Shown piece by piece: positions 1-5,425 of a stretch of 5,425 nucleotides of DNA; within the stretch, counting starts at the first letter, position 1; each line of letters begins with the position of its first letter. Below the pieces are notes generated by a model. It had not been told where the DNA came from, did not search any database, and saw nothing but the letters and a program-made list of their open reading frames with translations. The DNA lies in contig CP058705.1 of the NCBI GenBank assembly GCA_013414705.1, forward strand, positions 3,172,835 to 3,178,259. Direction: 5' to 3'. The position numbers and the translations under genes are program-made. The DNA comes from Defluviicoccus sp. (GTDB lineage: Bacteria; Pseudomonadota; Alphaproteobacteria; Rhodospirillales; Defluviicoccaceae).

Positions 1-732
1 GGTGTCACCGGCACGGTCGACGGCCGTGCCGTGGCGCTTGGCAATACGCGGCTTCTCGAGCAGCTCTCCATCGACGCACACGCTCTGGCCGACGATGCCG
101 AGCACCGGCGCGGTAAGGGCCAGACGGTGATGTACGTCGCCATCGACGGAGCCGCCGCCGGCCTCATCGCCGTCGCCGATCCGATCAAGGAGACGACGCC
201 CCAGGCGCTGCAGACCCTGCGCGACGACGGCGTGCGCATCGTCATGCTGACTGGCGACAACCAGACGACGGCCGCTGCGGTGGCCGAAACACTGGGGATC
301 ACCGAGGTCGAGGCCGAGGTGCTGCCGGAGCGCAAAAACGAAGTTATCCGCGAGCTGCGCGAGGGCGGGCGCGTCGTCGCCATGGCCGGCGACGGCATCA
401 ACGATGCGCCGGCTCTGGCCGCGGCCGACGTGGGCATCGCCATGGGCACGGGCGCCGACGTGGCCGTCGAAAGCGCCGGCGTCACCCTCGTCAAGGGCGA
501 CCTGCAGGGCGTGGCCCGCGCCCGCCTGCTGAGCGAGGCGGTGATGCGCAACATCAAGCAGAACCTGTTCTTCGCTTTCGTCTACAACGCGATCGGCGTG
601 CCGATCGCCGCCGGCATTCTCTATCCCTTCTTCGGCATCCTGCTGAGCCCGATCATCGCGGCTGCCGCAATGAGCCTCAGTTCGGTCTCCGTCATCGGCA
701 ACGCGCTCCGCCTGCGCGCCACCCGCCTGTGA
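1..732 (+). CDS. copA: Copper-exporting P1B-type ATPase, C-terminal part (truncated by the window edge)
   Basis: The reading frame is open from base 1, so the gene starts outside the window; 243 residues are visible. Known role of the family: an inner-membrane ATP-driven pump that exports Cu(+) from the cytoplasm. The visible part begins in the nucleotide-binding domain with GVTGTVDG (bases 4-27), followed by the phosphorylation-domain motif TGDN (250-261) and the hinge motif GDGIND (388-405). Two final membrane helices follow. The first carries Tyr-Asn (583-588) and the second MSLSS (670-684); the YN and MxxSS pairs mark the Cu(+) subgroup P1B-1 rather than zinc or cadmium pumps. The metal-binding N-terminus, CPC motif and DKTGT site would lie upstream and cannot be checked. 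It stops at TGA 730-732, and I see no clear terminator after it. Silver transport is the main alternative substrate. Confidence 0.93.
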   Translation, partial: GVTGTVDGRAVALGNTRLLEQLSIDAHALADDAEHRRGKGQTVMYVAIDGAAAGLIAVADPIKETTPQALQTLRDDGVRIVMLTGDNQTTAAAVAETLGITEVEAEVLPERKNEVIRELREGGRVVAMAGDGINDAPALAAADVGIAMGTGADVAVESAGVTLVKGDLQGVARARLLSEAVMRNIKQNLFFAFVYNAIGVPIAAGILYPFFGILLSPIIAAAAMSLSSVSVIGNALRLRATRL

Positions 733-906
733 CGTCAGGATAGTTCGGTCCCAGATTTTGATGGTGCATTCTTTTTACGGGAATGGAAGGAAGCGCTACA
801 GGATCAGAGGACCATAAGTTCGACCCCTCGCCAACGTCGTCGCGGCCGACAACTGCGGCGGAAGACTGAATCCCTGCGTGGCCTCACCCCGTACGAAGAC
901 ATCTGC

Positions 907-954
907 ATGGTCTGGGCTGCAGAGCCGGAACCATTCAGGCTCAGCCCAATCCAT
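907..954. repeat. Imperfect inverted repeat (large hairpin) in the copA-mscS gap
   Basis: The arms are ATGG (907-910) + TGGGCT (913-918) + GAGCC (922-926) and GGCTC (938-942) + AGCCCA (943-948) + CCAT (951-954). That gives 15 base pairs with a 2x2 internal loop, a 3-nt bulge and an 11-nt loop. It lies in the 733-1138 gap, which contains no convincing gene. More dyads follow: CGGGGC 962-967 with GCCCCG 982-987, CGATAT 988-993 with ATATCG 1020-1025 (enclosing CGAG/CTCG at 995-1006), and the palindrome at 1067-1080. There is no T-tract, so it is not a classic terminator. Function is unknown; it could be part of a structured leader, a small RNA, or remnant sequence. Confidence 0.4.
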
Positions 955-1066
955 CAAATACCGGGGCTGAACACGTATCCGGCCCCGCGATATTCGAGCC
1001 CGCTCGGTCAGCCATACCGATATCGGCGAATCGGATGGCGCAGCGGTGTCGTAATTCTGCACGCAG

Positions 1067-1080
1067 TGCGATAAATCGCA
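1067..1080. promoter_or_regulatory. 14-nt palindrome upstream of mscS, possible operator
   Basis: TGCGAT and ATCGCA flank a two-base AA centre, forming a perfect dyad 59 bases before the mscS start codon. Its size and position suit a regulator-binding site near a promoter, and the sequence nearby is locally AT-richer (GATAAA, TATCAT). No convincing -35/-10 pair could be matched, so the regulatory role is an inference. Confidence 0.25.
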
Positions 1081-1138
1081 GTATCATTGCAAACAAGACG
1101 CGGACGCAACCGCTGCCCGGCACTCCTGGGAGGCCCGT

Positions 1139-2713
1139 ATGGAACCGATTGTCAACGCCGACCGTCTTCTCGCCTGGTTTCTCACCGTACGCGACTTCCT
1201 TCAGGGCCATATCTTTACCAACGAGAACCTGCTGCAGATGCCGGCAGTGCTGCTGACGCTGTTCTTTGGCTGGCTGGCAGCGCACGTCCTCGATCCCCTG
1301 CTGCGCACCGTGGCAGCCAAGGTAGCGGTGGACGAATATCAGGAGGCGTTCTACGTCAATCACATCGTGCCACTGGCGTTCCCGGCCTTCTGGGTGATTG
1401 CGCTGTGGGTGTCGATCCTGATTGCCGAGCAGTTCGGTTGGCCCGCACATCTGGTCCGCATCGGCCTCACGCTTGCCGGCGCCTGGTTGCTGATCCGTTT
1501 TGCATCGGCGCTGATCCCGAATACGACGATTGCCAAGGTCATCGCCACCGGTGCCTGGACAATCGCAGCGCTGAATATTCTCGGGCTATTGACGCCGACG
1601 ATTGTGCTGTTGGAGGCGATCTCGTTCTCGCTGGGCGGCGCGCGCGTCTCGCTGCTGACCATCGCCGAGGCAGCGCTGACGTTCGTCTTGCTGATGTGGG
1701 CGGCGGGCATCGTGGGACGTTTCGTCGAGCGCCGGCTGAAGACGGTACCCAATCTTACCTCTACGTCGAAAGTGCTGTTCGGAAAGCTGATCAGGATCAT
1801 CCTGATCAGTCTCGCTTTCGTCTTCGCGCTCGCCGCGGGCGGCATCGATTTGACGGCACTTGCCCTGTTCACCGGCGCTGTCGGCGTCGGCATCGGCTTC
1901 GGCCTGCAGCGGACCGTCTCCAACCTGTTCGCCGGTATCGTCCTGCTGCTCGACAAGTCGATCAAGCCGGGCGACATCCTCGAAGTGAGCGGAACCTTCG
2001 GCTGGGTTGCGGCTCTTGGCGCCCGTTACGTGGAGGTCGAAACCCGGGACGGCACCCAGTTTCTGATTCCGAACGAGGACATCATTACCAACCGGGTGTT
2101 CAACTGGACCCACCAGAATGACAACGTCCGACTGAAAATACGGGTCCGTGTTGCCTATGACAGTGACGTTCGCAAGGCACTCGCACTGATGCGTGAAGCC
2201 GCCGGCCGGCCACCTCGGGTGCTGAAGACGCCGGCCCCAAATCCGCTGGTGATCGGCTTCGGCGAAAACGGGCTGGACCTGGAGTTGCGGTTCTGGATCG
2301 CCGACGTCCGCAATGGTGTCCACAACATCTCCAGTGATGTCTTTCTCGAAATTCTCGACCTGTTCCGCCGGCACGGGATCAAGGTGCCGCTGCCACAGCG
2401 TGACCTGCACGTGCACAGCCTGCCGCCGATCGTCGCCGACACCGAAACCCGCCTTGGCACAAGCGGCAGTCGTACTCCAGGCGGGGAGAGGAGCGGCGTG
2501 TCACAAGCGACAGCCCCGTCACCCGCCTCACTGCAACCGGAAGCGGCGGCGGGCGGGTTAGCGTCGCCACGGAGACCTCGTCCAGGGAATAATATCCGTT
2601 ATCGACCACCTGCCGGCCTAATGAAAGACCCTCGCTCCATTGCTCTTCAGCGGATGCGAGGGTCTCATTGCGGCGCACTTCTAAGCGCTCGCGCTCGACA
2701 CAGCCGAGTGTAA
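1139..2713 (+). CDS. MscS-family mechanosensitive ion channel with an unusual C-terminal tail
   Basis: A 524-residue inner-membrane protein. Members of this family open under membrane tension and release solutes during hypo-osmotic shock. The start is ATG 1139, preceded by GGGAGG (1128-1133) five bases away. Hydrophobic segments lie at about residues 33-55, 77-98, 104-126, 131-155, 168-193 and 213-233, and then the pore helix at about 237-258, rich in Gly and Ala (GAVGVGIGFGLQ). The family hallmark NLFAGIVLLLDKSIKPGD follows at 262-279, then the beta domain with FLIPNEDI (308-315) and the alpha/beta domain ending near residue 430. It is longer than E. coli MscS (286 aa) because of extra N-terminal helices and a tail. 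Residues 432-524 are Pro/Ser/Ala/Arg-rich and look like read-through of non-coding DNA, including a strong hairpin. The converging minus-strand cluster ends just downstream. Family assignment is firm; the subfamily and the tail are uncertain. Confidence 0.93.
   Translation: MEPIVNADRLLAWFLTVRDFLQGHIFTNENLLQMPAVLLTLFFGWLAAHVLDPLLRTVAAKVAVDEYQEAFYVNHIVPLAFPAFWVIALWVSILIAEQFGWPAHLVRIGLTLAGAWLLIRFASALIPNTTIAKVIATGAWTIAALNILGLLTPTIVLLEAISFSLGGARVSLLTIAEAALTFVLLMWAAGIVGRFVERRLKTVPNLTSTSKVLFGKLIRIILISLAFVFALAAGGIDLTALALFTGAVGVGIGFGLQRTVSNLFAGIVLLLDKSIKPGDILEVSGTFGWVAALGARYVEVETRDGTQFLIPNEDIITNRVFNWTHQNDNVRLKIRVRVAYDSDVRKALALMREAAGRPPRVLKTPAPNPLVIGFGENGLDLELRFWIADVRNGVHNISSDVFLEILDLFRRHGIKVPLPQRDLHVHSLPPIVADTETRLGTSGSRTPGGERSGVSQATAPSPASLQPEAAAGGLASPRRPRPGNNIRYRPPAGLMKDPRSIALQRMRGSHCGALLSARARHSRV
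1787..1809. repeat. Near-perfect 23-nt palindrome inside mscS
   Basis: CTGATCAGGAT (1787-1797) and ATCCTGATCAG (1799-1809) are exact reverse complements around a single centre base C1798. The repeat encodes the hydrophobic residues LIRIILIS at the beginning of the helix near residue 217. Eleven perfect pairs is more than expected by chance at one site. It may be a protein-binding site, or simply a by-product of Leu/Ile codon runs. Confidence 0.6.
2620..2669. repeat. Strong 50-nt hairpin in the 3' tail of the mscS reading frame
   Basis: AATGA (2620-2624) pairs with TCATT (2665-2669). After a 2-base bulge, GACCCTCGC (2627-2635) pairs with GCGAGGGTC (2656-2664). TCC (2636-2638) then pairs with GGA (2652-2654), and GCT (2642-2644) with AGC (2649-2651) around a CTTC loop, giving 20 pairs in all. 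On the plus strand no T-run follows. On the minus strand the stem is followed by TTTCATTA, only weakly terminator-like. It sits between two converging transcription units, so it could end minus-strand transcription, protect mRNA 3' ends, or be a REP-type element. Confidence 0.6.
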
Positions 2714-2770
2714 TCTTGGGCTTTACCGTCCGTTGCCGGTGCCAAGTGGCCGGCAACTCAGAACTGGTCC

Positions 2771-2811
2771 GGTGGAGTCATGCTTGCCTGGCACCCTCCA
2801 CTTGCTGTTTT
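2771..2811 (+). terminator. Candidate intrinsic terminator of mscS
   Basis: GTGGAG (2772-2777) pairs with CTCCAC (2796-2801), and TGC (2781-2783) can pair with GCA (2791-2793) inside. The stem is followed by TTGCTGTTTT (2802-2811), an imperfect T-tract. It begins 58 bases after the mscS stop. A second hairpin, TTGCCGG (2733-2739) with CCGGCAA (2750-2756), lies between but lacks a T-run. The stem is interrupted, so the call is moderate. Confidence 0.35.
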
Positions 2812-2846
2812 CACTGTAATAAATGTGAGCTCGTTTCATGCTTCTG

Positions 2847-3179
2847 TCAAGGTACCGACAGCCGTGATGACCCGCTCAGCGGCCAGGGGGATGCGGTTTC
2901 CGTGCGTGCGCGATGCTTCAGTTGCCGCACCAACGTGTTCAAGTCTTGGTGCAACTCGGCAATGCGGTCGACCGAGCGGGCGGCCTCCTCGTCTCTGCGC
3001 TGCACCGCCACGCTCAATCGACTCATTGCGGCATTGACGGTGTCCATCTGCCGGTCGAGTTCGGTGATGCGCTGCTGCAGGGCCAGGGATCTGTTATCGC
3101 CTCCGCTGAAGGCACACCGGACGCTTGCTGCTCCTTCTCCGTAACGATTTCGTTGCGGAGGTCTGGAAGACGGCAACAC
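2847..3179 (-). CDS. Coiled-coil protein, C-terminal part of a frame-split gene
   Basis: No family recognised. This 110-residue frame reads from a GTG at 3179, which is probably not the true start. Its first ~28 residues look out of frame, whereas residues 32-90 form a clear coiled coil. Leu34, Ile38, Leu41, Met45, Val48, Met52, Leu55 and Val59 fall at strict 3-4 spacing, and a second run continues at Val70, Ile73, Leu80, Leu83 and Leu87. The membrane helix expected before such a coil, by analogy with the two upstream genes, lies in another frame (see 3094-3369). The likely original gene is therefore 3369-2847 with one or two frameshifts between about 3170 and 3085. It is last in the minus-strand cluster and ends at TGA 2849-2847. 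It could be a pseudogene or an assembly error. Confidence 0.5.
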   Translation of the reverse strand: MLPSSRPPQRNRYGEGAASVRCAFSGGDNRSLALQQRITELDRQMDTVNAAMSRLSVAVQRRDEEAARSVDRIAELHQDLNTLVRQLKHRARTETASPWPLSGSSRLSVP

Positions 3180-3369
3180 CGGTTACACAGGCGAACAACA
3201 ATGCCGGCATGACCCATGCCAGCGGGCGGACACTCCAGCTACGCCGAGGTGATGTGTGGCCGGGCGATACACGCCGGGACGGCGTGCGCTCAGGGAAGTT
3301 TCGTTTCGGACATCTTTGGGCATCGGATTGATCCTGATCCGCAACGCCGAAACCCGGGACGACGCTCAT
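3094..3369 (-). pseudogene. N-terminal membrane-helix fragment of the same frame-split coiled-coil gene
   Basis: ATG 3369 lies 13 bases after the stop of the preceding gene (TGA 3385-3383), a typical operon gap. The frame gives a basic N-terminus and then one hydrophobic helix, AWVMPALLFACVTGVAVF (about 3220-3167). After the helix this frame turns into Arg/Ser-rich nonsense. The next frame reads DLRNEIVTEKEQQ, a plausible continuation into a coil, and the third frame then carries the long coiled coil of 2847-3179. Joined, these give a charged head, a TM helix and a coil, the same plan as its two upstream neighbours. The exact shift points and the reading of the first 45 residues are inferred. 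Confidence 0.45.
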
Positions 3370-3382
3370 CGCGGGACGTCGA

Positions 3383-3715
3383 TCAGCGTGTCGGGCGGCG
3401 GTAGACCATTTCGTTCACTCGCTTCTGAAGCTCGGCAACCTCCCGCTCCACGCTTTCGATCTTCTTGTCACGCAGGTCCAGATCGTGATTCATGCTGCGT
3501 TCCAACCGCAGCTCGAGCTGGGAAAGCTGGGTGATCAACTGGTTCAGTTTCGTCTCAACGACACTGATGTTCTTCGACACTTCTCCGTAGGCTTCGATGC
3601 GTTCGGTGCGGCCCTTTTCGACGTCCTTGGCCGTTTCATCCACCTTCTCAACCAGCGCCGTGCCGCCGGCAATCGCCACCGCAAGCGCAGAGGAGGCAAT
3701 CGCTCCCACGATCAT
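3383..3715 (-). CDS. Membrane-anchored coiled-coil protein (main part of a frame-split gene)
   Basis: No family recognised; 110 residues from ATG 3715. Residues 2-22 form a hydrophobic helix rich in Ala, Ile and Gly, followed by a charged linker and two heptad runs: Ile50, Val53, Leu57, Leu60, Leu64, Leu67, Leu71, and Ile86, Val89, Val93, Leu96, Val100, Met103. It is probably an inner-membrane protein that forms a coiled-coil oligomer. ATG 3715 lacks a good Shine-Dalgarno. The frame stays open and protein-like upstream (FYTYEERRRDEPRNWIAIDK just before Met) back to a TGA at 3823-3821, with no ATG, GTG or TTG start. The true N-terminus therefore probably lies in the shifted frame starting at 3957. 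It is the third gene of the minus-strand cluster and is followed 13 bases later by the next one. Confidence 0.65.
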   Translation of the reverse strand: MIVGAIASSALAVAIAGGTALVEKVDETAKDVEKGRTERIEAYGEVSKNISVVETKLNQLITQLSQLELRLERSMNHDLDLRDKKIESVEREVAELQKRVNEMVYRRPTR

Positions 3716-3957
3716 CGCCGTCGTCTTGTCAATGGCGATCCAATTTCGAGGCTCGTCGCGCCGGCGCTCCTCGTAGGTGTAGAAATCCGCCCGCGCCGGT
3801 GCCCGCGGCAGCCCCTCGGATCATCCCCTGGTGTTCGATCGACATTGGAAGACCCTCCGGAAGCGACCTGCTGCAGATCGCCGTCTTTCACCTCTTGCCG
3901 CAACGCCGTCTGCATCGCCCGAATGCCGGGCGAGAGATGCCTGCCGTAGCCTGGCAT
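3716..3957 (-). pseudogene. N-terminal fragment of the frame-split coiled-coil gene
   Basis: From ATG 3957, 39 bases after the stop of the previous gene, the frame reads a protein-like start (MPGYGRHLSPGIRAMQTALR followed by QEVKDGDLQQV). It then degrades into Arg/Gly/Thr-rich sequence and stops just inside the following frame (at 3712-3714). Moving to the neighbouring frame between about 3820 and 3785 restores a continuous product of roughly 190 residues: polar head, TM helix, coiled coil. One indel would explain it. An intact upstream gene with the wrong start choice is the alternative, but no start codon exists in the downstream frame to support that. Confidence 0.45.
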
Positions 3958-3996
3958 CGCGAACGCACCCGGTGATGGCGGCTTTGCTGTGCACCC

Positions 3997-4407
3997 TCAG
4001 TGTGCCTCTTTCTCAAACGACGGTGCGGTTTCGGTATCGAGCACACTCTGCTCATCGGGAACGTTGTCCTGGTTGTGGTTGTTCGGGGCGAACGGTGCGG
4101 GATCATCCCCGGCTCCGTGGGCAGCCTGCTGCAGTTTTTGCAGCCTGTCGGAGACCGCCTCGATACGGATCTCCATCCCCCGCAAGGCCTTGCCCATATC
4201 ACTGACCTGCCACGTCCGTTCCGCCTGTATCCGGTCGAGACGCGAGCGCAGTTCGGTGAGGTCAGCAAAAATCAAGAGCCAGCCACTGACCACGGCGGCG
4301 AACGACATTCCCGCCAGGACGCACAGGGCGATGCCGGCGGCGTAGTCGACCTCGATCGGCTGCCCCAGCTCCTGCTCATCCGGATCCTCATGCTTTTCGC
4401 CGCCCAT
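3997..4407 (-). CDS. Membrane-anchored coiled-coil protein, 136 aa, unknown function
   Basis: No family recognised. The acidic N-terminus (residues 1-21, rich in Glu and Asp) is followed by one membrane helix at about 22-48 (AAGIALCVLAGMSFAAVVSG onward). A coiled coil follows at about 50-95, with Leu50, Leu53, Leu57, Ile60 and then Val68, Met71, Leu75, Met78, Ile82, Val85, Leu89, Leu92 in heptad spacing. The tail (96-136) is Asn/Asp/Pro/Glu-rich and probably disordered. I chose ATG 4407 because it overlaps the stop of the upstream 49-aa gene as TGATG, the usual arrangement for translational coupling. A TTG at 4425 would add six residues but has no ribosome site either. It is the only frame-intact member of the three coiled-coil genes. 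Location in the inner membrane is predicted from the helix; its role is unknown. Confidence 0.72.
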   Translation of the reverse strand: MGGEKHEDPDEQELGQPIEVDYAAGIALCVLAGMSFAAVVSGWLLIFADLTELRSRLDRIQAERTWQVSDMGKALRGMEIRIEAVSDRLQKLQQAAHGAGDDPAPFAPNNHNQDNVPDEQSVLDTETAPSFEKEAH

Positions 4408-4556
4408 CACCGGCAACCATTGCAAAACAGGAACAACACCAGCAGACAGCAGAGCGCCAGCAGCACATCAGGCAGACCGAGACGCGCAATCGACTGCCGT
4501 AAGAAACCGCTTCCGGTCAGTGTGCCAACAGGGGCCGATGTCCACGCGCTGATCAT
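4407..4556 (-). CDS. 49-aa single-helix membrane peptide, first gene of the coiled-coil cluster
   Basis: A small frame from ATG 4556 to TGA 4409-4407. The polar N-terminus (MISAWTSAPVGTLTGSGF) is followed by an amphipathic stretch and a strongly hydrophobic helix at about residues 31-44 (VLLALCCLLVLFLF), ending in CNGCR. Four cysteines in 49 residues is notable, the last two as a CxxC pair. The stop overlaps the next start as TGATG, so translation is probably coupled to the coiled-coil gene behind it. A promoter candidate lies directly upstream and would leave almost no leader, so the start may be leaderless; no Shine-Dalgarno is seen. No homologue recognised. The overlap and helix support a real gene, but its shortness keeps confidence moderate. 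Confidence 0.5.
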   Translation of the reverse strand: MISAWTSAPVGTLTGSGFLRQSIARLGLPDVLLALCCLLVLFLFCNGCR

Positions 4557-4564
4557 GCCGTCAA

Positions 4565-4592
4565 CTTATGCGTATTTATTCCTATTTGTCAA
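4565..4592 (-). promoter_or_regulatory. Candidate sigma-70-type promoter for the coiled-coil cluster
   Basis: On the minus strand a perfect TTGACA (4592-4587) is followed after 16 bases by CATAAG (4570-4565), which matches four of six -10 positions. It lies in a conspicuously AT-rich patch (about 4561-4605) within GC-rich surroundings, between potI and the 49-aa gene. Predicted transcription would begin near 4557-4559, almost at the ATG 4556. Confidence 0.4.
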
Positions 4593-4610
4593 GGATAACT
4601 ATCTTATGCG

Positions 4611-4640
4611 CGGCAGCAATGCTCACACTCTGGGCTGCCG
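4611..4640 (-). terminator. Inverted repeat at the end of potI, weak terminator candidate
   Basis: CGGCAGC and GCTGCCG (4611-4617 and 4634-4640) form a seven-pair GC-rich stem with a 16-nt loop spanning the potI stop codon. No T-tract follows on the minus strand, so termination here is only a possibility. Confidence 0.2.
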
Positions 4641-5425
4641 ACGACGACTCAGCTGACGTTTCTGAATGACGGCGGCAGCCAGGACACCAAGCGTCACCAG
4701 TCCGATCATGATTGTCGAAACGGCATTGATCTCCGGGGTGACGCCAAGGCGAACCTGACTGTAGATGCGCATCGGCAGAGTCGTCGCACCGGGTCCGGTG
4801 GTAAAGCTGGCAACAACCAGATCGTCGAGCGACAAGGTGAACGCCAGCAGCCAGCCGGAGATCAGCGCCGGCGCGATCACCGGCAGGGTGACGACGAAGA
4901 AGGTCTTCAGCGGCGGTGCGCCCAGGTCCATCGCCGCTTCTTCCAGCATCAGGTCGAAGGTCAGCAGCCGCGATTGCACGACAACGGCGACATAGGCCGT
5001 CGAGAACGTCGTATGGGCGATCACTACCGTCCAGAAACCCCGCTCCCAAGACAGGCTTACGAACAACAGCAGCAGCGACAGTCCGGTAATCACTTCGGGC
5101 ATCACCAGCGGCGCGAAAATCATTCCGGAATACAGTGTCCGGCCGCGGAAGGCCCCGAAGCGCACCAGGCTGATCGCCGCGAGCGTTCCCAGCATCAGCG
5201 CCAGGGTTGCTGAAACGAAGGCAATGCGCAGCGTCGCCCAGGCGGCATCGAGCAACAGCTGGTTGCGAAACAGCTCGCCATACCATTTCAGCGAAAGGCC
5301 GCCCCAGACGGTGACCAGGCGGGACTCGTTGAACGAGAACAGCACCAGCAGCAGAATCGGCAGATAGAGGAAGGCGAAGCCGAAGGTCAGCGCCAGGATG
5401 GTGACCGGGGTAAATCCCTGCTTCA
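4623..5425 (-). CDS. potI: Spermidine/putrescine ABC transporter permease PotI (start at or beyond the window edge)
   Basis: An inner-membrane permease subunit of a polyamine importer, which in the family works with a second permease (PotH), an ATPase (PotG) and a periplasmic binding protein (PotF). The visible 266 residues are open to the right edge. The first complete codon is Lys (5423-5421), preceded by TG, which would complete an ATG if the next base is A; E. coli PotI is 281 aa. About six membrane helices are visible, with PotI-like stretches FNESRLVTVWGGLSLKWYGE, APLVMPEVITGLSLLLLFVS and SGWLLAFTLSLDDLVVASF. The EAA loop that contacts the ATPase reads EAAMDLGA (4917-4940), followed by PPLKTFFVVTLP. 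A GTG at 5345 is an internal valine, since homology continues upstream of it. potI is usually the last gene of its operon, which fits the promoter and unrelated genes behind it. Substrate within the polyamine group is not certain. Confidence 0.92.
   Translation of the reverse strand, partial: KQGFTPVTILALTFGFAFLYLPILLLVLFSFNESRLVTVWGGLSLKWYGELFRNQLLLDAAWATLRIAFVSATLALMLGTLAAISLVRFGAFRGRTLYSGMIFAPLVMPEVITGLSLLLLFVSLSWERGFWTVVIAHTTFSTAYVAVVVQSRLLTFDLMLEEAAMDLGAPPLKTFFVVTLPVIAPALISGWLLAFTLSLDDLVVASFTTGPGATTLPMRIYSQVRLGVTPEINAVSTIMIGLVTLGVLAAAVIQKRQLSRRRQPRV

Noticed and set aside
730..737. TGACGTCA palindrome over the copA stop codon
   Set aside because: Only eight bases, overlapping a stop codon, with no supporting promoter context.
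811..840. tRNA-like GTTCGACCC-type stretch (AGTTCGACCCCT near 818-830)
   Set aside because: No acceptor stem, D-arm or anticodon arm can be built around it on either strand.
796..1062. 88-codon minus-strand reading frame from a GTG at 1062
   Set aside because: No Shine-Dalgarno, no recognisable domain or hydrophobic pattern, and it overlaps strong inverted repeats. Not convincing as a gene, though a degraded fragment cannot be excluded.
1087..2416. Long alternative frames overlapping mscS (plus 1087-2121, minus 1360-1977, minus 1586-2416)
   Set aside because: Their products are Arg/Gln/Asp-rich and without domains, as expected for shadow frames of a GC-rich gene. The mscS frame has family motifs throughout its core.
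2038..3361. Shared 14-mer CGAAACCCGGGACG at 2038-2051 and 3348-3361
   Set aside because: Similarity does not extend beyond the 14 bases, so it is most simply chance in a GC-rich window.
4000..4656. 218-codon plus-strand frame opposite the coiled-coil gene
   Set aside because: It is antisense to the TM plus heptad-bearing 136-aa gene, the 49-aa gene and the end of potI. Its own product shows no domain, and no start signal is evident.

Overview
This 5.4 kb, GC-rich window (about 60-65% G+C by eye) fits a Pseudomonadota chromosome, possibly an alphaproteobacterium. The lineage is inferred only from base composition and the style of the PotI and MscS proteins. It holds two edge-truncated housekeeping-type genes, one complete channel gene, and a cluster of small unrecognised membrane-anchored coiled-coil genes.

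Left part, plus strand: the C-terminal third of a copper-exporting P1B-type ATPase (copA-like) runs in from the left edge and stops at 732. A gap of about 400 bases (733-1138) without a convincing gene carries several inverted repeats. A complete mscS-family mechanosensitive channel gene (1139-2713) follows, with a good Shine-Dalgarno sequence. Its last ~90 codons encode a low-complexity tail containing a strong 50-nt hairpin, and a terminator-like hairpin lies downstream.

Right part, minus strand: a PotI-type polyamine ABC permease (4623 to beyond 5425) ends at 4623. Behind it an AT-rich patch carries a TTGACA-type promoter candidate. This leads into a tight minus-strand cluster: a 49-aa single-TM peptide (4407-4556) overlapping by TGATG with a 136-aa TM plus coiled-coil protein (3997-4407), then two more TM plus coiled-coil genes (3957-3383 and 3369-2847). 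Both of the latter are split across reading frames.

The most interesting part is this cluster: three consecutive, different-sequence genes share one plan (charged N-terminus, one membrane helix, long heptad coiled coil), led by a translationally coupled micro-protein and pointing toward an MscS channel gene. Two of the three look frameshifted, so either the locus is decaying or the assembly has indels; I cannot tell which from the sequence alone. No link in function between the copper ATPase, the channel and the polyamine permease is evident.
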